From Lepus europaeus (taxonomy: Eukaryota; Chordata; Mammalia; Lagomorpha; Leporidae): DNA of 64,000 nt. A program made the position numbers and the translations under genes. Where the stretch lies: contig NC_084836.1 of assembly GCF_033115175.1 (NCBI RefSeq), forward strand, positions 64,347,097-64,411,096. The letters are read 5' to 3'. The first letter of the stretch is position 1; the number at the start of each line of letters is the position of its first letter. Below, one piece after another: positions 46,019 to 62,077 of the stretch. Below the pieces are notes generated by a model. That model worked only from the letters and a program-made list of their open reading frames with translations. It made no database searches and was not told the origin of the DNA.

Positions 46019-46346
46019 TTTTTTTGTTATTTTTTTTTTTTTTGACAGGCAGAGTGGACAGTGAGAGAGACAGATCTTCCTTTTCTGTTGGTTCACCATC
46101 CAGTGGCCGCTACGGCCGGCGCACCATGCTGATCTAAAGCCAGGAGCCAGGTGCTTCTCCTGGTCTCCCATGCGGGTGCAGGACCCAAGGACTTGGGCCA
46201 TCCTCCACTGCACTCCCGGGCCACAGCTGAGAGCTGAACTGGAAGAAGAGTGACCAGGACAGAATCCGGCGCCCCGACCGGGACTAGAACCCGGTGTGCT
46301 GGCGCCACAGGTAGAGGATTAACCTATTGAGCTGCGGCGCCGGCCC
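46019..46346 (-). mobile_element. CSINE, A-tailed subtype
   Basis: GACAGGCAGAGTGGACAG to GCTGCGGCGCCGGCCC; CAGAAT then a T-run flank both sides. Confidence 0.93.
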
Positions 46347-46410
46347 AGAATGTTTTTTTTTTTTTTTTTTTCATGATACCCTCTCCTCTGGCTTACATAT
46401 GGTTTTCACT

Positions 46411-47020
46411 TTTTTGTCATTTATTTATTTGAGAGACAGACAGAAAGAAAGCCCCAATTGTGGGTTCACAAAATGGAAAGTCTAGGCCAAGCTGAAGCCA
46501 GGAGCCAGGAAGCCAGTCCAGGTCTCCCGCATGAGTAGCGGGAACTTAGCTACTTGGGCCATCACCTATTGCTTCTCAGGGTGTGCATTAGCAGGAAGCT
46601 GGTGTCAGGACTCAGAGCCAGGCACTGTGATATGAGATATCTGGGTGCTAACTAGAGTCTTTTTTTTTTTTTTTTTTGGACAGGCAGAGTTAGTGCGAGA
46701 GACAGAGAGAAAGGTCTTCCTTCCATTGGTTCACTCCCCAAATGGCTGCCATGGCTGGCGCACTGCACCGATCCAAAGCCAGGAGCCAGGTGCTTCCTCC
46801 TGGTCTCCCATGCAAGTGCAGGACCCAAGCACTTGGGCCATCCTCCACTTCTTCCTGGGCCACGGCAGTGAGCTGGACTGGAAAAAGAGCAACCGGGACA
46901 GAACCGGCGCCCCAACCAGGGCTAGAACCCCGTGTGCCGGCGCCACAGACAGAGGATTAGCCTAGTGAGCCGCGGCGCTGGCCAACTGGAGTCTTAACCA
47001 CTAGGTCAAGTACCTGCCCC
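46411..47020 (-). mobile_element. CSINE, older, split by a nested copy
   Basis: Pieces 46411-46661 and 46984-47020 (ending GTCAAGTACCTGCCCC). AACTAGAGTCTT before and AACTGGAGTCTT after mark the duplication. Confidence 0.85.
46662..46983 (-). mobile_element. CSINE, A-tailed-type variant, nested
   Basis: GGACAGGCAGAGTTAGTGCG to GAGCCGCGGCGCTGGCC inside the older minus copy; same variant as at 38761 and 62385. Confidence 0.92.
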
Positions 47021-47241
47021 AATTTATTTATTTTAGTAATGATTTTACATCATTTTAAAGCATCTATCCAACAGGTAAGCCAGAACTTTGGGCGCCACAT
47101 AAACCTACCTGTACTGTATATATGTATGTACACATCTCATCCCTTTGCCTCCTCTAACCCAGGGTAAACACCACCCTAAAGTGTGTGTTCACCTTTTTTG
47201 CATCTTTTTATCTTCTATATGTATTCTAAAAAGTGTATTTT

Positions 47242-47565
47242 GGGGACTGGCATCGTGGCACAGGAGGTTAAACTGTCACTTGAAATGCTGGCATCCTGTA
47301 TCAGAGTGCAGGTTCGAGTCCCTGCTGCTCTGCTGCCAATTCAGCTCCCTGCTAATGTGCCTGGGAAAACACTGATGACTCAAGTGTTTGGGCCTCTGCT
47401 ACCCAAGTGGGAGGCCAGGATGGAGTTCCTGGCTCCTGGCTTTAACCTGGTCCAACCCTGGCTGTTGTAACCATTTGGGAAGTAAACCAGCAGATGGAAG
47501 ATCTCTCTCTCTCTCTCTCTCTTCCTGTCACTCTGTCTTTCAAATAAATGAAATAAATATTGCTA
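47242..47565 (+). mobile_element. CSINE, full length
   Basis: GGGGACTGGCATCGTGGCAC to CAAATAAATGAAATAAAT. Confidence 0.9.
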
Positions 47566-47770
47566 AAGGCTTTTTTTTTTTAGCTGTTTCTAGCTTTGTA
47601 ACATAATTATCAACCTATCTATAGTCTTCTGGAACTTGATTTGCCATTTTGTTGCTAAGATCATCTGCATTAAGTGTCACTTTGTGGTCCACCCATGTTG
47701 AGGGACGAATATGTGAATATACCACTGCTTATTCATTGAATAAGTGAATGGGTGAACTGGGTGGGGCCAC

Positions 47771-52151
<4,381 letters not shown>

Positions 52152-53340
52152 AAGTTCCAGCTGCAGAGAGGGAGTAGAGAGCTGCTGGGTTTATGTGGAG
52201 GGGCTGAGCCCACCTCTAGATGAAGAAAGAGACTGTGGGAAGGGGCATGTACTTCTTTATTTTTTAACTTATGTGTGTGTTTTTTTTTCCCCTTTTGCTG
52301 TGTGAAATCTTTCAAGTTGCATTCATGAGCTGGTTGGTGCAAACTTCCCTTCCTCCCCATCTCACCTCCCTTCGCCGTGTGTGCGTACGAATGTGGGTGC
52401 GTGTGGTTGTGTCTGAGTTTCGGGGCATGAGAGTCAGGGAAGGGAAAAGTGTCCCCCCACAGTCCAGTGTGGTGAGCACCTGACTTCCGGGGGAGCAGGG
52501 AAGCACCGAGCTGCTCCTCTCAAGAGGCAGATGGAGAGAAGAGGAGCCGATGCCTTCCAAGGGTTGGGAGAAGGGGCTCTCCAGGGGCGGTGGGGGAGAC
52601 AGGAAATGGAGGAATCAGCCCCAGACCAGGATGCAAGTGTACCAAAAAGTTCTAGGGAAGTAAACAAGAGTATACAGCCTGCTAACCTCAGGGATGCTTG
52701 CCCAGGGACTTGGGTGCGGAAGTAACTCTGAGAAAAGTGAACGCTGGGATTTGAGCTGTTCTGTAAAGCCACATAAACCTGTCTACATCCACTGGCTGGG
52801 CTGTGTGTTCATTCTGGCACAAAGGATCTCTTCGGAGACCCTGGGCCAGGGAGCTCCCAACCTGAAGTGCCGGCGAGCCTAGAATCTAGAAAATTAGGCA
52901 CCTGGACTCTTGGCCTCATATCTCCTGTTGTGGCCTTCCGGAAGATGGCACTTAAGCTCTAGAATTGCTCCCTAAGGCCAATATAGGAAACTCTGACGCC
53001 TGGAGCAAACAGACGGGGAGGAGACTGGGGGTGTGGGTGGGGGTGGGCAAGGGTTTTGAGCCTCAGAATTTTATTTAGAGCAAATCTAAACACGCTTCAA
53101 ACGGCATCTTGTATCCCTAGCTCCACGGTCTTTCTTTTCGTATGTGTGTCTCTTCACTTTTTTCTCACGTCCTTTCTTCTCCAACCTCTTCTAACGTTCC
53201 CTCATACCTCAGAAATGGGTTCCTTGTATTCCGATGCTTAGTAATTCCGTAGGTAATTAGTCCCATCTTCCTTCTGTTTTTGGTAAAATACACTCATCTC
53301 AACAGAGGCAGGAGGAGACCCTCAACTAAACAACGAATAT
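52152..53340 (+). other. MIP 3' UTR and MIP-TIMELESS spacer
   Basis: Repeat-poor unique sequence with a TG-rich stretch near 52.27 and 52.4 kb. No canonical AATAAA was found on the plus strand here; a CATAAA variant lies at about 52772. The MIP mRNA end therefore cannot be placed with confidence. Confidence 0.4.
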
Positions 53341-53679
53341 TCATCGTTGATCTCTTGCTTTCGTGAGCCTCCTACACACTTCCCAATCTTTAATGCGCCA
53401 ATAGTCCGGCTGAGCCCACTCACCAAACGACCTCCCGCCTTCCTCCGCTGTCCACTTTCTCCCAGATACAACCGAACCTTTCTAACCACGGAAAACGTCG
53501 GAACAGTCCACTTGGCCAGAAGGGGAAGGATGTTTGCAAATTCACCCCTAACCGGACTTTCGATTCCTATCACAATCCAGCAGAACACCGAAAGCGCAGT
53601 AATCTTTAGTTCAGTGTGGGAGACTCACAAGAGCAGGCCGACTACTCGTTTCCCTCTTCTTCATTTCATCACCAACTCC

Positions 53680-54070
53680 GCAACCCCCCGCGTCCGGAGC
53701 CACGTAGACCGGCCCGGGCCACCCCGCCCAGCTCCGAAAGAGGCGGGGACTGGTCGGGCTGTGCCCGGTGGCGGGAACTGCTGCAGCCCGCTGCTTGAGG
53801 GCGGCGGGCTCCTCGGGCCTCCGGAGACCCGCAGGGAGAGGGTGAGTGAGTGTGGCGAGGAGGCTCTAGGCGGACACTGGCCCCTTCGAAGCCGCAGGGG
53901 CATCGCGGGGACGTGCGGACTCCCCTTTCCCGCCGCGGGGTTTGAAGGCAGGGGGCGGCGCGCGGCTCTGGGTGCGCAGGCGCAGTGCCTGCCTCTCCCG
54001 CGCGCCGCAGCTGTTTCCGGTGGCTTGGGACGCCGTTTGAGCTTGGCGCTGGTCTGGGACCGGAAGGGGC
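53680..54070 (+). promoter_or_regulatory. TIMELESS: CpG island, probable TIMELESS promoter and first non-coding exon
   Basis: G+C and CpG peak between about 53.68 and 54.07 kb, 1.5 kb after the MIP stop. In human the next gene on this side of MIP is TIMELESS, on the same strand as MIP, with a non-coding first exon. A strong splice donor (GAGAGG before GTGAGTGAG, GT at 53842) is placed to end such an exon. CCAAT is present in GCGCCAATAG at about 53.4 kb. No TIMELESS coding sequence (expected start MDLHMMNCELLATC) appears up to the window end, so the gene call rests on synteny. Confidence 0.55.
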
Positions 54071-54984
54071 TGGGAAACCCGAAAGTGGAGCTGGAAGTTC
54101 CCAGGGATTTGCACTTAAGGACTTCCCATCCGATTGACACCCAAAAGAAAAAAAAAAAAAGCTGGCTTGCGGCGTGGTGGTCATCAGGGGTCAGAATTCA
54201 CAGGCCGCTTGACTTAGGTCTCGGGTTTTTATGGAAGGGATTCCTCCCTTCCCTCGGGTATAAAGCTTAAGGGCGACTCAGAATCTTGTTTGGAATTGTC
54301 AGCGGGAACCGCCCCCCATAATTCAGCCCTTTCCCTTGAGGCTCTGGATTCGTTACTTTGCCTTTCTTACTGCCACTAGTATTCTGTAGAAAGTCAATAG
54401 GCTTGTTCATGTTAAATTTAAAATTCATCTTTGGCCACCTAGAGTCCAGCTTAAATCCTTAGGTAGTGACTGTCGCCTGTCACCGTCTGCCCCTTTTGCT
54501 CAGCATAATTTTCTGAGGCTCCCAATCTTTTTTTTGGTATGCACTGGACCTCCGGACGCAGGGAAAGGGTGTGTCTGCGTTGTGGTCGTTCGTGCCTCCG
54601 TGCCTCTATTCCTGCCGCACCCTCTCCTTGGGAGTTCATTTCCCTGTCAGATGAATTTGTCTGCAGACTGAGCTCAGTTACCCTCTGAAAGCCAGTTTAC
54701 CCCGCCCTCCCAGGCTGGTAGTCTCCAATGCTGTCTGTTCCCACTGGCCCTGTGAACTCTGGAAATTTACTGAGATCCTGACTGTTCAGCACCAGGTGTA
54801 CAGAGATGAGCGGGAGAGTTTTTCCTCTTGAGGAAGTCCCTTTGTGATAGGAAAAACAGGTGCCGGTGAGTCCTGTGAGGTTAAAATGGTGGGGTGACAA
54901 AGAAGTCCCTCCCTGACTCCTTCCCTGGTCTCAGTCCATGCTCGTTCACACGTCCTGACCCCTCCTCCCTCAACTTCAGGTCTA
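54071..54984 (+). other. Unassigned unique sequence after the CpG island
   Basis: About 0.9 kb with an A-rich run near 54.15 kb, no SINE and no coding exon that I recognise. It would be the start of TIMELESS intron 1 if the island is its promoter. Confidence 0.4.
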
Positions 54985-55084
54985 ATTTAGTTCAGTTTAG
55001 TAAAACATTTACTGTCACCTGCTCTTATGCCTATCATGAAGGTTCCTGATCCCCAGGAGTTTTCGTTCTAGTGCTGTTGACAGA

Positions 55085-55185
55085 GGATTGAGATAGGATC
55101 ACCTAAGAAATGTTTTCAAAACTCTGATCCAAGCCTCACCCCCTAGAAATTTTGATCAGTAACCAGGCTGTGAAAATTCAAAGGT
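55085..55185. mobile_element. MER5-like hAT DNA transposon fragment
   Basis: GGATCACCTAAGAAATGTTT, then AGCCTCACCCCCTAGAAATT, then TTGATCAGTAACCAGGCTG resembles a MER5-type non-autonomous hAT element. Confidence 0.4.
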
Positions 55186-56239
55186 GGATATGAATCAAGT
55201 CCTATCCACAGGGAATCTGAGGCTAATGGAGCAAGACAGACGTTTAAATGTTTTTAACTATCAGGTGTAAATGAGACGTAAGTACCATGATGGAAGTCTG
55301 GATAGGGCACAGAGGAGAAGTCAGAAGGAAGTGCCATTTGGGCAGAGTCTTACGACAAGAGGTTGGCAGACTCCAGGTCGGTGGGAGAAGGACATTCTGG
55401 ACAGTGGAGTGGCTTGAGCAGGAAGCTTGGAAGGTAACCAGCAGGCAGACGGTGGAGGATATGGTATTGTCAGCTTTGGTGGGGAGGGAGTGTCACTAAA
55501 ACTTTAGTTTTGTATAGTAATGTATGCTAATGGTAAAAACAGTTCAAATACAGTAGTACCAGACTGAAAGGTAAATATTTCTTCTAAGCTATAGCCTTCA
55601 GTTTTCCCCATGGACAATCACTATGAAGTTTTTTATGTGCCCATTGAAAAGTTTTAAGTAGGGTAGTTACATGGCCAAATGAGGTATCCATATTGTGGCT
55701 AGATTTAAGGGAACAGGACGAGAGGCAGGGAAAGGAGGTTAGAAAGCGGTGAGTAATCTAAGCAGGAGATCCTGGGGACCTGAACTAAGGCAGCAGCAAT
55801 GGGTCTGGGTAGAGGCCGCATAGAGGAGCTTAAGGAAGCTAAGAGAGGAGGAACTTTCATAAAAGGTGACTCCTGGGTTTCTTCTAATGTTAACAGCAAA
55901 GGGGATATTGTAGTCCTGCAGAGATCCCAGACAGCAATGCAGACTTGTGGGGAAGATGAGTTCAGTTTTGGACATGTTGATTGTGAGGCGTCTTGGAGAC
56001 TTAAAGATGGAGAATGCTCTTCATTGGTTGCTTTAACATGTGGGATGTTCAGAGGGACCCGACATACAGGCTTGCTGACTACGGAGCTCACATGGTAGTT
56101 GAAGTGTGAAAAAGGAGGAATTTGCCTAAGAAACCTGGATAGAGTGAGATGGGGAAAAGACTAAAAATGCAGGCCTATGGAACATTAGCACTTAGGGGTA
56201 GAGGAGGAACAGCCAATACAGAACCAAGGGAAGGTGTTT

Positions 56240-56520
56240 TTTTTTTTTTTTTTTTAAGATTTATTTATTTGAAAGAGTTATGAGGTTGGGGGGTGGGTAG
56301 AGGGAACAAGACAAAGACATTCTTTCCACTGGTTCACTCCCGAGGCCAGGGTTGGGCCAGGCCAAAATCAGGAGTCAAGAGCTTCATCCCTGTCTCCCAG
56401 CGTGGTTGCAGGGGCCCAAGAACTTGGATCTTGTGCTGCTGCTTTTCCCAGGACATGAACCAGTGCCCGTTTGGGATGCCAGTGTCACAGTGGCTTTACT
56501 CGTTATGCCATATGCCAACC
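56240..56520 (-). mobile_element. CSINE, inserted in L2
   Basis: T18, AAGATTTATTTATTTGAAAG to ATGCCATATGCCAACC. Confidence 0.85.
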
Positions 56521-56540
56521 TCTCTCTCTCTCTCTTTTTT

Positions 56541-56774
56541 TCCCTAAGATTTATTTAGTTAGTTGTAAGGCAGAGCATCAGAAAGAAAGGGAGAGAGCCA
56601 GGAATGCCATCTTGATCTCCTATATGGGTGGCAGTAACCCAAGTACTTGGGCCATTTTCTTCTGCTTTACCAAGCACATTAGCAGGAAGCTGGATTGGAA
56701 GCAGAGCAGCCAGGACTCAGACCAGCACTTCAGTTAAGTGGTGGCTTGACCTGCTGCGCCACAACACCAGCCCC
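56541..56774 (-). mobile_element. CSINE, shortened
   Basis: AAGATTTATTTAGTTAGTTG to GCCACAACACCAGCCCC; part of the 5' body is missing. Confidence 0.85.
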
Positions 56775-57439
56775 AGGTTTCATTATATGTTGGATTTCCA
56801 CCCGCCCCTCACCCCACCAATTGAGAAAGCTTTGAACAACTTATAATGTATACAGAAGGGGCCAGTACAGAGAAGTGGGAAATGAGGAACAACCAACGTA
56901 GGTTCTAGAAACTACTGATCAGGATCACAAAAATGAATGGCTTAGATTAAAAGCAAAGAGGTAAAGGTGGGTGAAGTACATGTGTTTTCAGTCTTGGGTG
57001 GAGGCAGTTGCGAGATCATGTCTGGTGACCTCAAGTGTTCCCAAGAGCAAAGAGGCAGAGATACCAGCTGAGAGGCAGAGGAAGCAGTGGAGTACAGGGT
57101 CTTGAGGACAATGGTGAAAGTCAGAAATAGCTGTTCCTTGGGAAAGAGAAGAGGGAGCACAAGGAATACTAAAAAGATTGGCTTCACCCGAGCTGAGGGG
57201 CCCTGCTCAGGTTGGAGACTAGACATTTGTGGCCTGTCATTATACAGAGTTGTTTTTATGTAGCAAATCTGAATTTAGATTTGAGTTGCAGCATCTAGGA
57301 AGCAGATGGTTGCGTTGATCTGAGGTCGTGGTCTCTTGCAGGGTGAGTGTGGTGAGAGGAAAAGAGATGGAGGCTGTGTGAGAGTGGCTAAGCTGATGTG
57401 TGGTGATACCATAGAGGGTAGGCGCAGCCCGGTTTGATC

Positions 57440-57900
57440 ATTTTGTTTTCCAGCTCAGACATTTTCAGTAGCTCCCTGGTTTATCTTCTAAGTCTTTGAA
57501 TTGATGAACAGAGTTTTCCCATAAAGCTGCTTCCAATTCCTTTCCCATTGCTTTACTGTTGAACTCCTCTGTTGAGAGTGGCTCCCTCCTCTCTGCCTTT
57601 GCTCTGGTGCTTCTTGTCTAAATGCCCATCCTCTTCCCATCTGCCTGAGCCCTGTGCAACCTTCAGGGGCACAGTTGTAGTCACACTTCTTCTGGTAAAA
57701 CCACTTTGGCCACTTGAAAACAGCCTTAATTTTTTCAAAGTGCTTCCCCTTATTACCCATGTAGAGCGGCACTGCCTTGTCTTTTACACTGTGGCTTCAT
57801 TATTATGTGTTACTTCTGCAGCTGGGTTTCTTTAGCAGTGCCACTGCAGCTGCACAACGCTATCTTATGCCTAAACTTTGAGTGACTGCCCATAGCGTCT
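57440..57900 (+). mobile_element. L2 3' part
   Basis: AGCTCCCTGGTTTATCTTCT, then CTCTGCCTTTGCTCTGGTGC, then a GGCACTGCCTTGTCTTTTAC stretch follow the L2 3' end in sense orientation. Confidence 0.5.
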
Positions 57901-58224
57901 GGCAGGTGCAGAGGAAATTGATGTTTGGGAGTTCTTATATTGTGCTGGTGCTGGGTAGAGCGCTGGATTGATGTCATTGTTCTTCGAGTTATCTTGGAAA
58001 AGGACCTGGTAGCATTCCCCCCTCAAGCTATTGCACACCAAGGACTACTTTTCTGAAAACACTTTGATAAGATGCAATTATCAGAAAAATAACGTAAGAC
58101 TTTTTTAATGACTTTTTATTATGATTATCATCAGTCACAGCAGAGGTAAACCAAGCCTGTTAACATTGTTTAAAGAGGTTCCACAATGCGAATGCTTGGT
58201 TTCTGGACTTACCTTGTGGACCCG
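57901..58224. other. Unassigned sequence
   Basis: Nothing recognised. The same is true of 58421-59039, apart from a short TG run near 58.68 kb. Confidence 0.45.
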
Positions 58225-58420
58225 CAATGGTCTGAAGACCACGAACAATACACTCGGAGTAGCGTTGCTTTATAGGATCTCATTTAAACCTCCCATTACC
58301 TTGTGAGGTTGGGTGCTGTTATGATTTTCTCAGTACACTGAGAAGGAAACTGAGATTTGGTTAAGCCACATCCTCCAGGTCGCCAGTATAGCACTGGACA
58401 GAACTGAATTTCAAATGCTA
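58225..58420 (-). mobile_element. MIR SINE, antisense
   Basis: ATCTCATTTAAACCTCCCAT, TTGTGAGGTTGGGTGCTGTT and GAGAAGGAAACTGAGATTTG match the antisense MIR core in order. Confidence 0.65.
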
Positions 58421-59039
58421 AATGTCACACCCTTTCTTACCTGTGGTTCTCAAAGCTGGATTCACAAAGTAGGTTAATTGAACTGCAAATACATTGACTG
58501 TTTCATCGTCTGTTTTCCTTGGGCTTTTGCAGTTTGAGGCCTGTGCATATTAATTTAGATGAATATTGCGTGATCTGAACTGCTTCACACAGTCAGGTAG
58601 CGCATAACGATGTTTTGGTCAAGGTGGACCACATGGACCGTGTACCCGGGGCCCAGTGCTGTCCTGGCCGTCTCAGTGTGTGTGAGTGTGTGTGTTCTCA
58701 TGTTCGCACATCGAGGAAGTCACCTAATGACAGGTTTCTCAGAACCTATCCTTGTGGTTAAGCAATGTGTGATTGTACTTAACTTGGGTGGGAAACCTAA
58801 CTAATTCCTCTTTTAAATGTCTAGATCTGCTGGGTCTCCAGTGTCTGACAAAGTTTTCATCTGGTCTATGATGACGTGTGAAAATAAAGACAGTGTAATG
58901 CGTTTTTTTCTTTTTTCATAAATTTGAATTCATTAAATATAAAGGATTGTACTTTATCCTGAGAATTTTGTCCTTAGTGTTTTTCTTTGTTTTGTTTTGC
59001 TGTTAAAGCAGTGAAAAGCACACATATAATTATTTAGAA

Positions 59040-59960
59040 ATGTTTTTAACAGCTGTATTGACATATAATTCACTATAAAATTCACTCTTTTAAAGAAAAC
59101 AGTTCAGCTGTGTTTAGTGTATTCATAGAGTTGTGTAACCATCACCACAGTCTAATATCAGAGCATTTTCATTACTCCCAAATGACACTCGGCACCTATT
59201 AGCAGTCACTCCGCATTCTTTTCCCAGTTCCTGGAAACCACTAATACATTTCCTACATTTTCTATCTTTATGGGTTTGCCTATTCTGAGTGTTTCATGTA
59301 AATAGAATTATATGAGTTATAACCTTTTGTGTTTGACTTCTTTCATTAAACATAATATTTTCAAGTTTCACCTACTTTGTAGCATGCACTCCATTCCTTT
59401 TTATTGTCAAATAATATCCCACTGCATAGAGATACCACTTTTTTTAAGTTTTTGTTTTTAAAGATTTATTTTATGTATTTGAAAGACAGAGTTACAGATA
59501 GTAGTATAGACAGAGAGAGAGAGAGAGAGAGAGAGATCTTCCATCCTCTGGTTCACTCTGCAAATGGCTGCAATGACTGGGGCTGGGTGGGCCAGGCTGA
59601 AGCCAGGAGCTTCTTCCAGGTCTCCCACATGAGTGCAGGGGCCCAAGGACTTGGGCCATCCTCCACTGCTTTCCCAGGCCATAGCAGAGAACTAGATTGG
59701 AAGTGGGGCAGCCAGGACTTGAACCCGTGCCCATATGGGATGCAAGTGCTGCAGGCTGGGGCTTTAACCCTCTGTGCCACAGCGCCAGCCCTTGAAAGCA
59801 CCTTATGAACTGGAGTATAACTAGGAAAAAGTCTTATCATTTCTGGTTTTATACAAATTGTTTTCTTTCCTTTTTTGAATTATTTTCTTGAGTTACACAA
59901 GTGTTTCCTGACATAGGCTTACTGGTTCAAAGGGTATGACCCAATAAAATCAATTGATTC
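59040..59960 (+). mobile_element. Old L1 3' region split by a SINE
   Basis: GCTGTATTGACATATAATTC, GTGTAACCATCACCACAGTC, AATCCACTAATACATTT-like text and GGGTTTGCCTATTCTGAGTG are typical of old L1M 3' ends. The remnant resumes after the CSINE 59456-59790 (TTACTGGTTCAAAGGGTATG). Confidence 0.6.
59456..59790 (-). mobile_element. CSINE, inserted in L1
   Basis: TTAAAGATTTATTTTATGTA with a (GA)n expansion at 59511-59535, head GCCACAGCGCCAGCCC. Confidence 0.92.
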
Positions 59961-59971
59961 ACAGTTCAGCA

Positions 59972-60285
59972 AAGGTGGGTGTGTGACATAGTGGTTAAGT
60001 GGCTGCCTGGTGCACCTCCATCCCATATCAGAATGCCTGATTTGAGTCCTGGTTCCTCAGCTTCTGATGTAGTTTCCTGCCAATGTACAAGTGGGATGCG
60101 GCAGGTGCTGGCTCAAGTATTTGGATTGTTGCCACTCAGAGGGGGAGACCTGGATGGAGTTCTAGGCTCCTGCCTTCGGCCTGTCCCAACCCTGGGTGTT
60201 GTGGGCATATGGGAACTGAACCCTCAGATGGAAGATACTTATCTGTCTTTCTGTCTTTTCTCTATGTCTTTCAAATAAAATGAAA
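59972..60285 (+). mobile_element. CSINE, older form
   Basis: GGTGGGTGTGTGACATAGTG to TTTCAAATAAAATG. Confidence 0.8.
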
Positions 60286-60478
60286 ATAAGTACATAAAAA
60301 ATGTTTTAAAATTCATTTATTTTAAATTCATACTGAGGATATGTCAAACTCTACTGCAGGCTCTAGGGATTTGCCACAATGAGCAAAATAAAATGAAGCC
60401 CTTGTTTCATGGAGCCTCCCCTCAGCTGGGCCGGTTTGTGAGCTTTGTTATATGGATATTATAGAATTATATAAGTTA

Positions 60479-60815
60479 GGGGCCAACACTGTGGCTTAAT
60501 GGGTAAAGCCACCGCCTGCAGTGCCACCATCCCATGTGAGCATTGGTTCTTCAAGTCCTGGCTGCTCCACTTCCGATCCATCTCTCTGCTATGGCCTAGA
60601 AAAGCAGTAGAGAATGGCCCAACTCCTTGGGCCCCTGCACCTTCGTGGGAGACCCAGAAGAAGCTCCAGGCTCCTGCCTTCAGATTGGCCCAGCTCAGGC
60701 CATTGCAGCCATCTGGGGAGTGAACCAGCGGCTGGAAGACCTCTCTCTCTCTGCCTCTGCCTCTGCCTCTCTATAACTCTGCCTTTCAAATAAATAAATA
60801 AATCTTTGGAAAAAA
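60479..60815 (+). mobile_element. CSINE, with target-site duplication
   Basis: AGAATTATATAAGT lies before (about 60463) and after the poly(A) (about 60820). Confidence 0.93.
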
Positions 60816-61033
60816 AAAAAGAATTATATAAGTCAGTGATCCTTAAGTACCAGAGGGACAGTAGTAGCCTATGATGACATTTCTACCAGCTGGAAGTAAA
60901 CAGGAGGAAAAAGGTTCACGTAGGAAATTTCACATAAGGTCTTGTTTATTAAAGGAAAGGCTAGAGCTGTTACGACAGCATGGTATCCTTTTTTGTTGTT
61001 GTTAAACTGCACCTTTTACAAACCAGTAGTGTT

Positions 61034-61302
61034 GGGACGCCGGATTCTGTCCCAGTTGCCCCTCTTCCATTCCAGCTCTCTGCTGTGGCCCAGGAAGGCA
61101 GTGGAGGATGGCCCAAGTGCTAGGGCCCTGCACCCGCATGGGAGACCAGAAGGAAGCACCTGGCTCCTGGCTTCGGATCGGTGTAGTACGCCGGCCGTAG
61201 TGGCCATTTTGGGGGTGAACCAACAGAAAAGGAAGACGTTTCTCTCTGTCTCTCTCACTGTCTAAATCTGCCTGTGCAAAAAAAAAAAAAAAAAAAAAAA
61301 AA
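61034..61302 (+). mobile_element. CSINE, A-tailed subtype, 5' truncated, with duplication
   Basis: Begins inside the element (GGGACGCCGGATTCTGTCCC), lacks the tRNA head, ends in about 27 A. AGTAGTGTT flanks both ends, so truncation occurred at insertion. Confidence 0.92.
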
Positions 61303-61360
61303 AGTAGTGTTAAAGAGATGTTGGTGGGTTGTTTTTTAATTTTTAATTTATTTAATATCC

Positions 61361-61700
61361 TGGGGCCGGCATTGTGGCATAGCGAGTTAAGCTGCCTCCT
61401 GCAGTGCAAGCATCCCATATGGGCACCGGTTCAAGTCCTGGCTGCTCCACTTCTGATCCAGCTCCCTGCTAATGCACTTGGGAAAGCAGTGGAAGTGCTT
61501 GGGCCCCTGCTCACATGTGGGAGACCTGGAAGAAGCTTCTGGCTTCTGGCTCTTGGCTCCTGGCTCCTGGCTCCTGGCCTCGGCCTGGCCAGCTCTGACC
61601 GTTACAGCCATTTGGGGAGTGAACCAGCATATGGAAGACCTCTGTCTCTCCTTTTCTCTCTTTGTAGTTCTGCCTTTCAAATAAAATAAATAAATTTTTT
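61361..61700 (+). mobile_element. CSINE
   Basis: GGGGCCGGCATTGTGGCATA to CAAATAAAATAAATAAATT; contains a small GGCTCCTGGCTCCTGG tandem expansion near 61545-61578. Confidence 0.9.
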
Positions 61701-62077
61701 TAAAAAGTTAGCTATTAAAGGACTTTTCTTGGGATAAATGGGAAGAAATGTGAAAATGGGTTTTAGATTTAGGATATAATGTTAACTTTAAGCACTTGTT
61801 TGGTAATGTAGAAAAGTGCTCTAATTTTTCAAATGTATATATTGAAGTAAGACTAGAATGACCAACCTTCTCTATTCTGTCCTCCTCCTCCAATTATCTT
61901 GATCATAAACATTTAGAATGGATTGGCAGACTTTTCTTGTATAGGACCGAATATTTTAGGCTTTGTGGCATCTTCTCAACTACTGTCCTAGTGAGAAAGC
62001 AGCCACAGATAATAAGTAAATAAATGTGTATGGCTGTGTTCCAATTTTTTTTTTTTTTTAACAAAAGTAGGCATCTG
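61701..62077. other. Unassigned AT-rich sequence
   Basis: No gene or repeat recognised. Confidence 0.5.

Larger units (their letters stand above)
54985..57240 (-). mobile_element. Long L2 copy, antisense, with inserted repeats
   Basis: From about 55.26 to 56.23 kb the plus strand follows antisense L2: GTGCCATTTGGGCAGAGTCT, TTTTAAGTAGGGTAGTTACATG in register, GACTCCTGGGTTTCTTCTAA, GAGTTCAGTTTTGGACATGT. It seems to continue to about 57.24 kb beyond two CSINEs. The 3'-terminal portion (54985-55260) is interrupted by a MER5-like fragment. Decayed, ancient. Confidence 0.6.
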
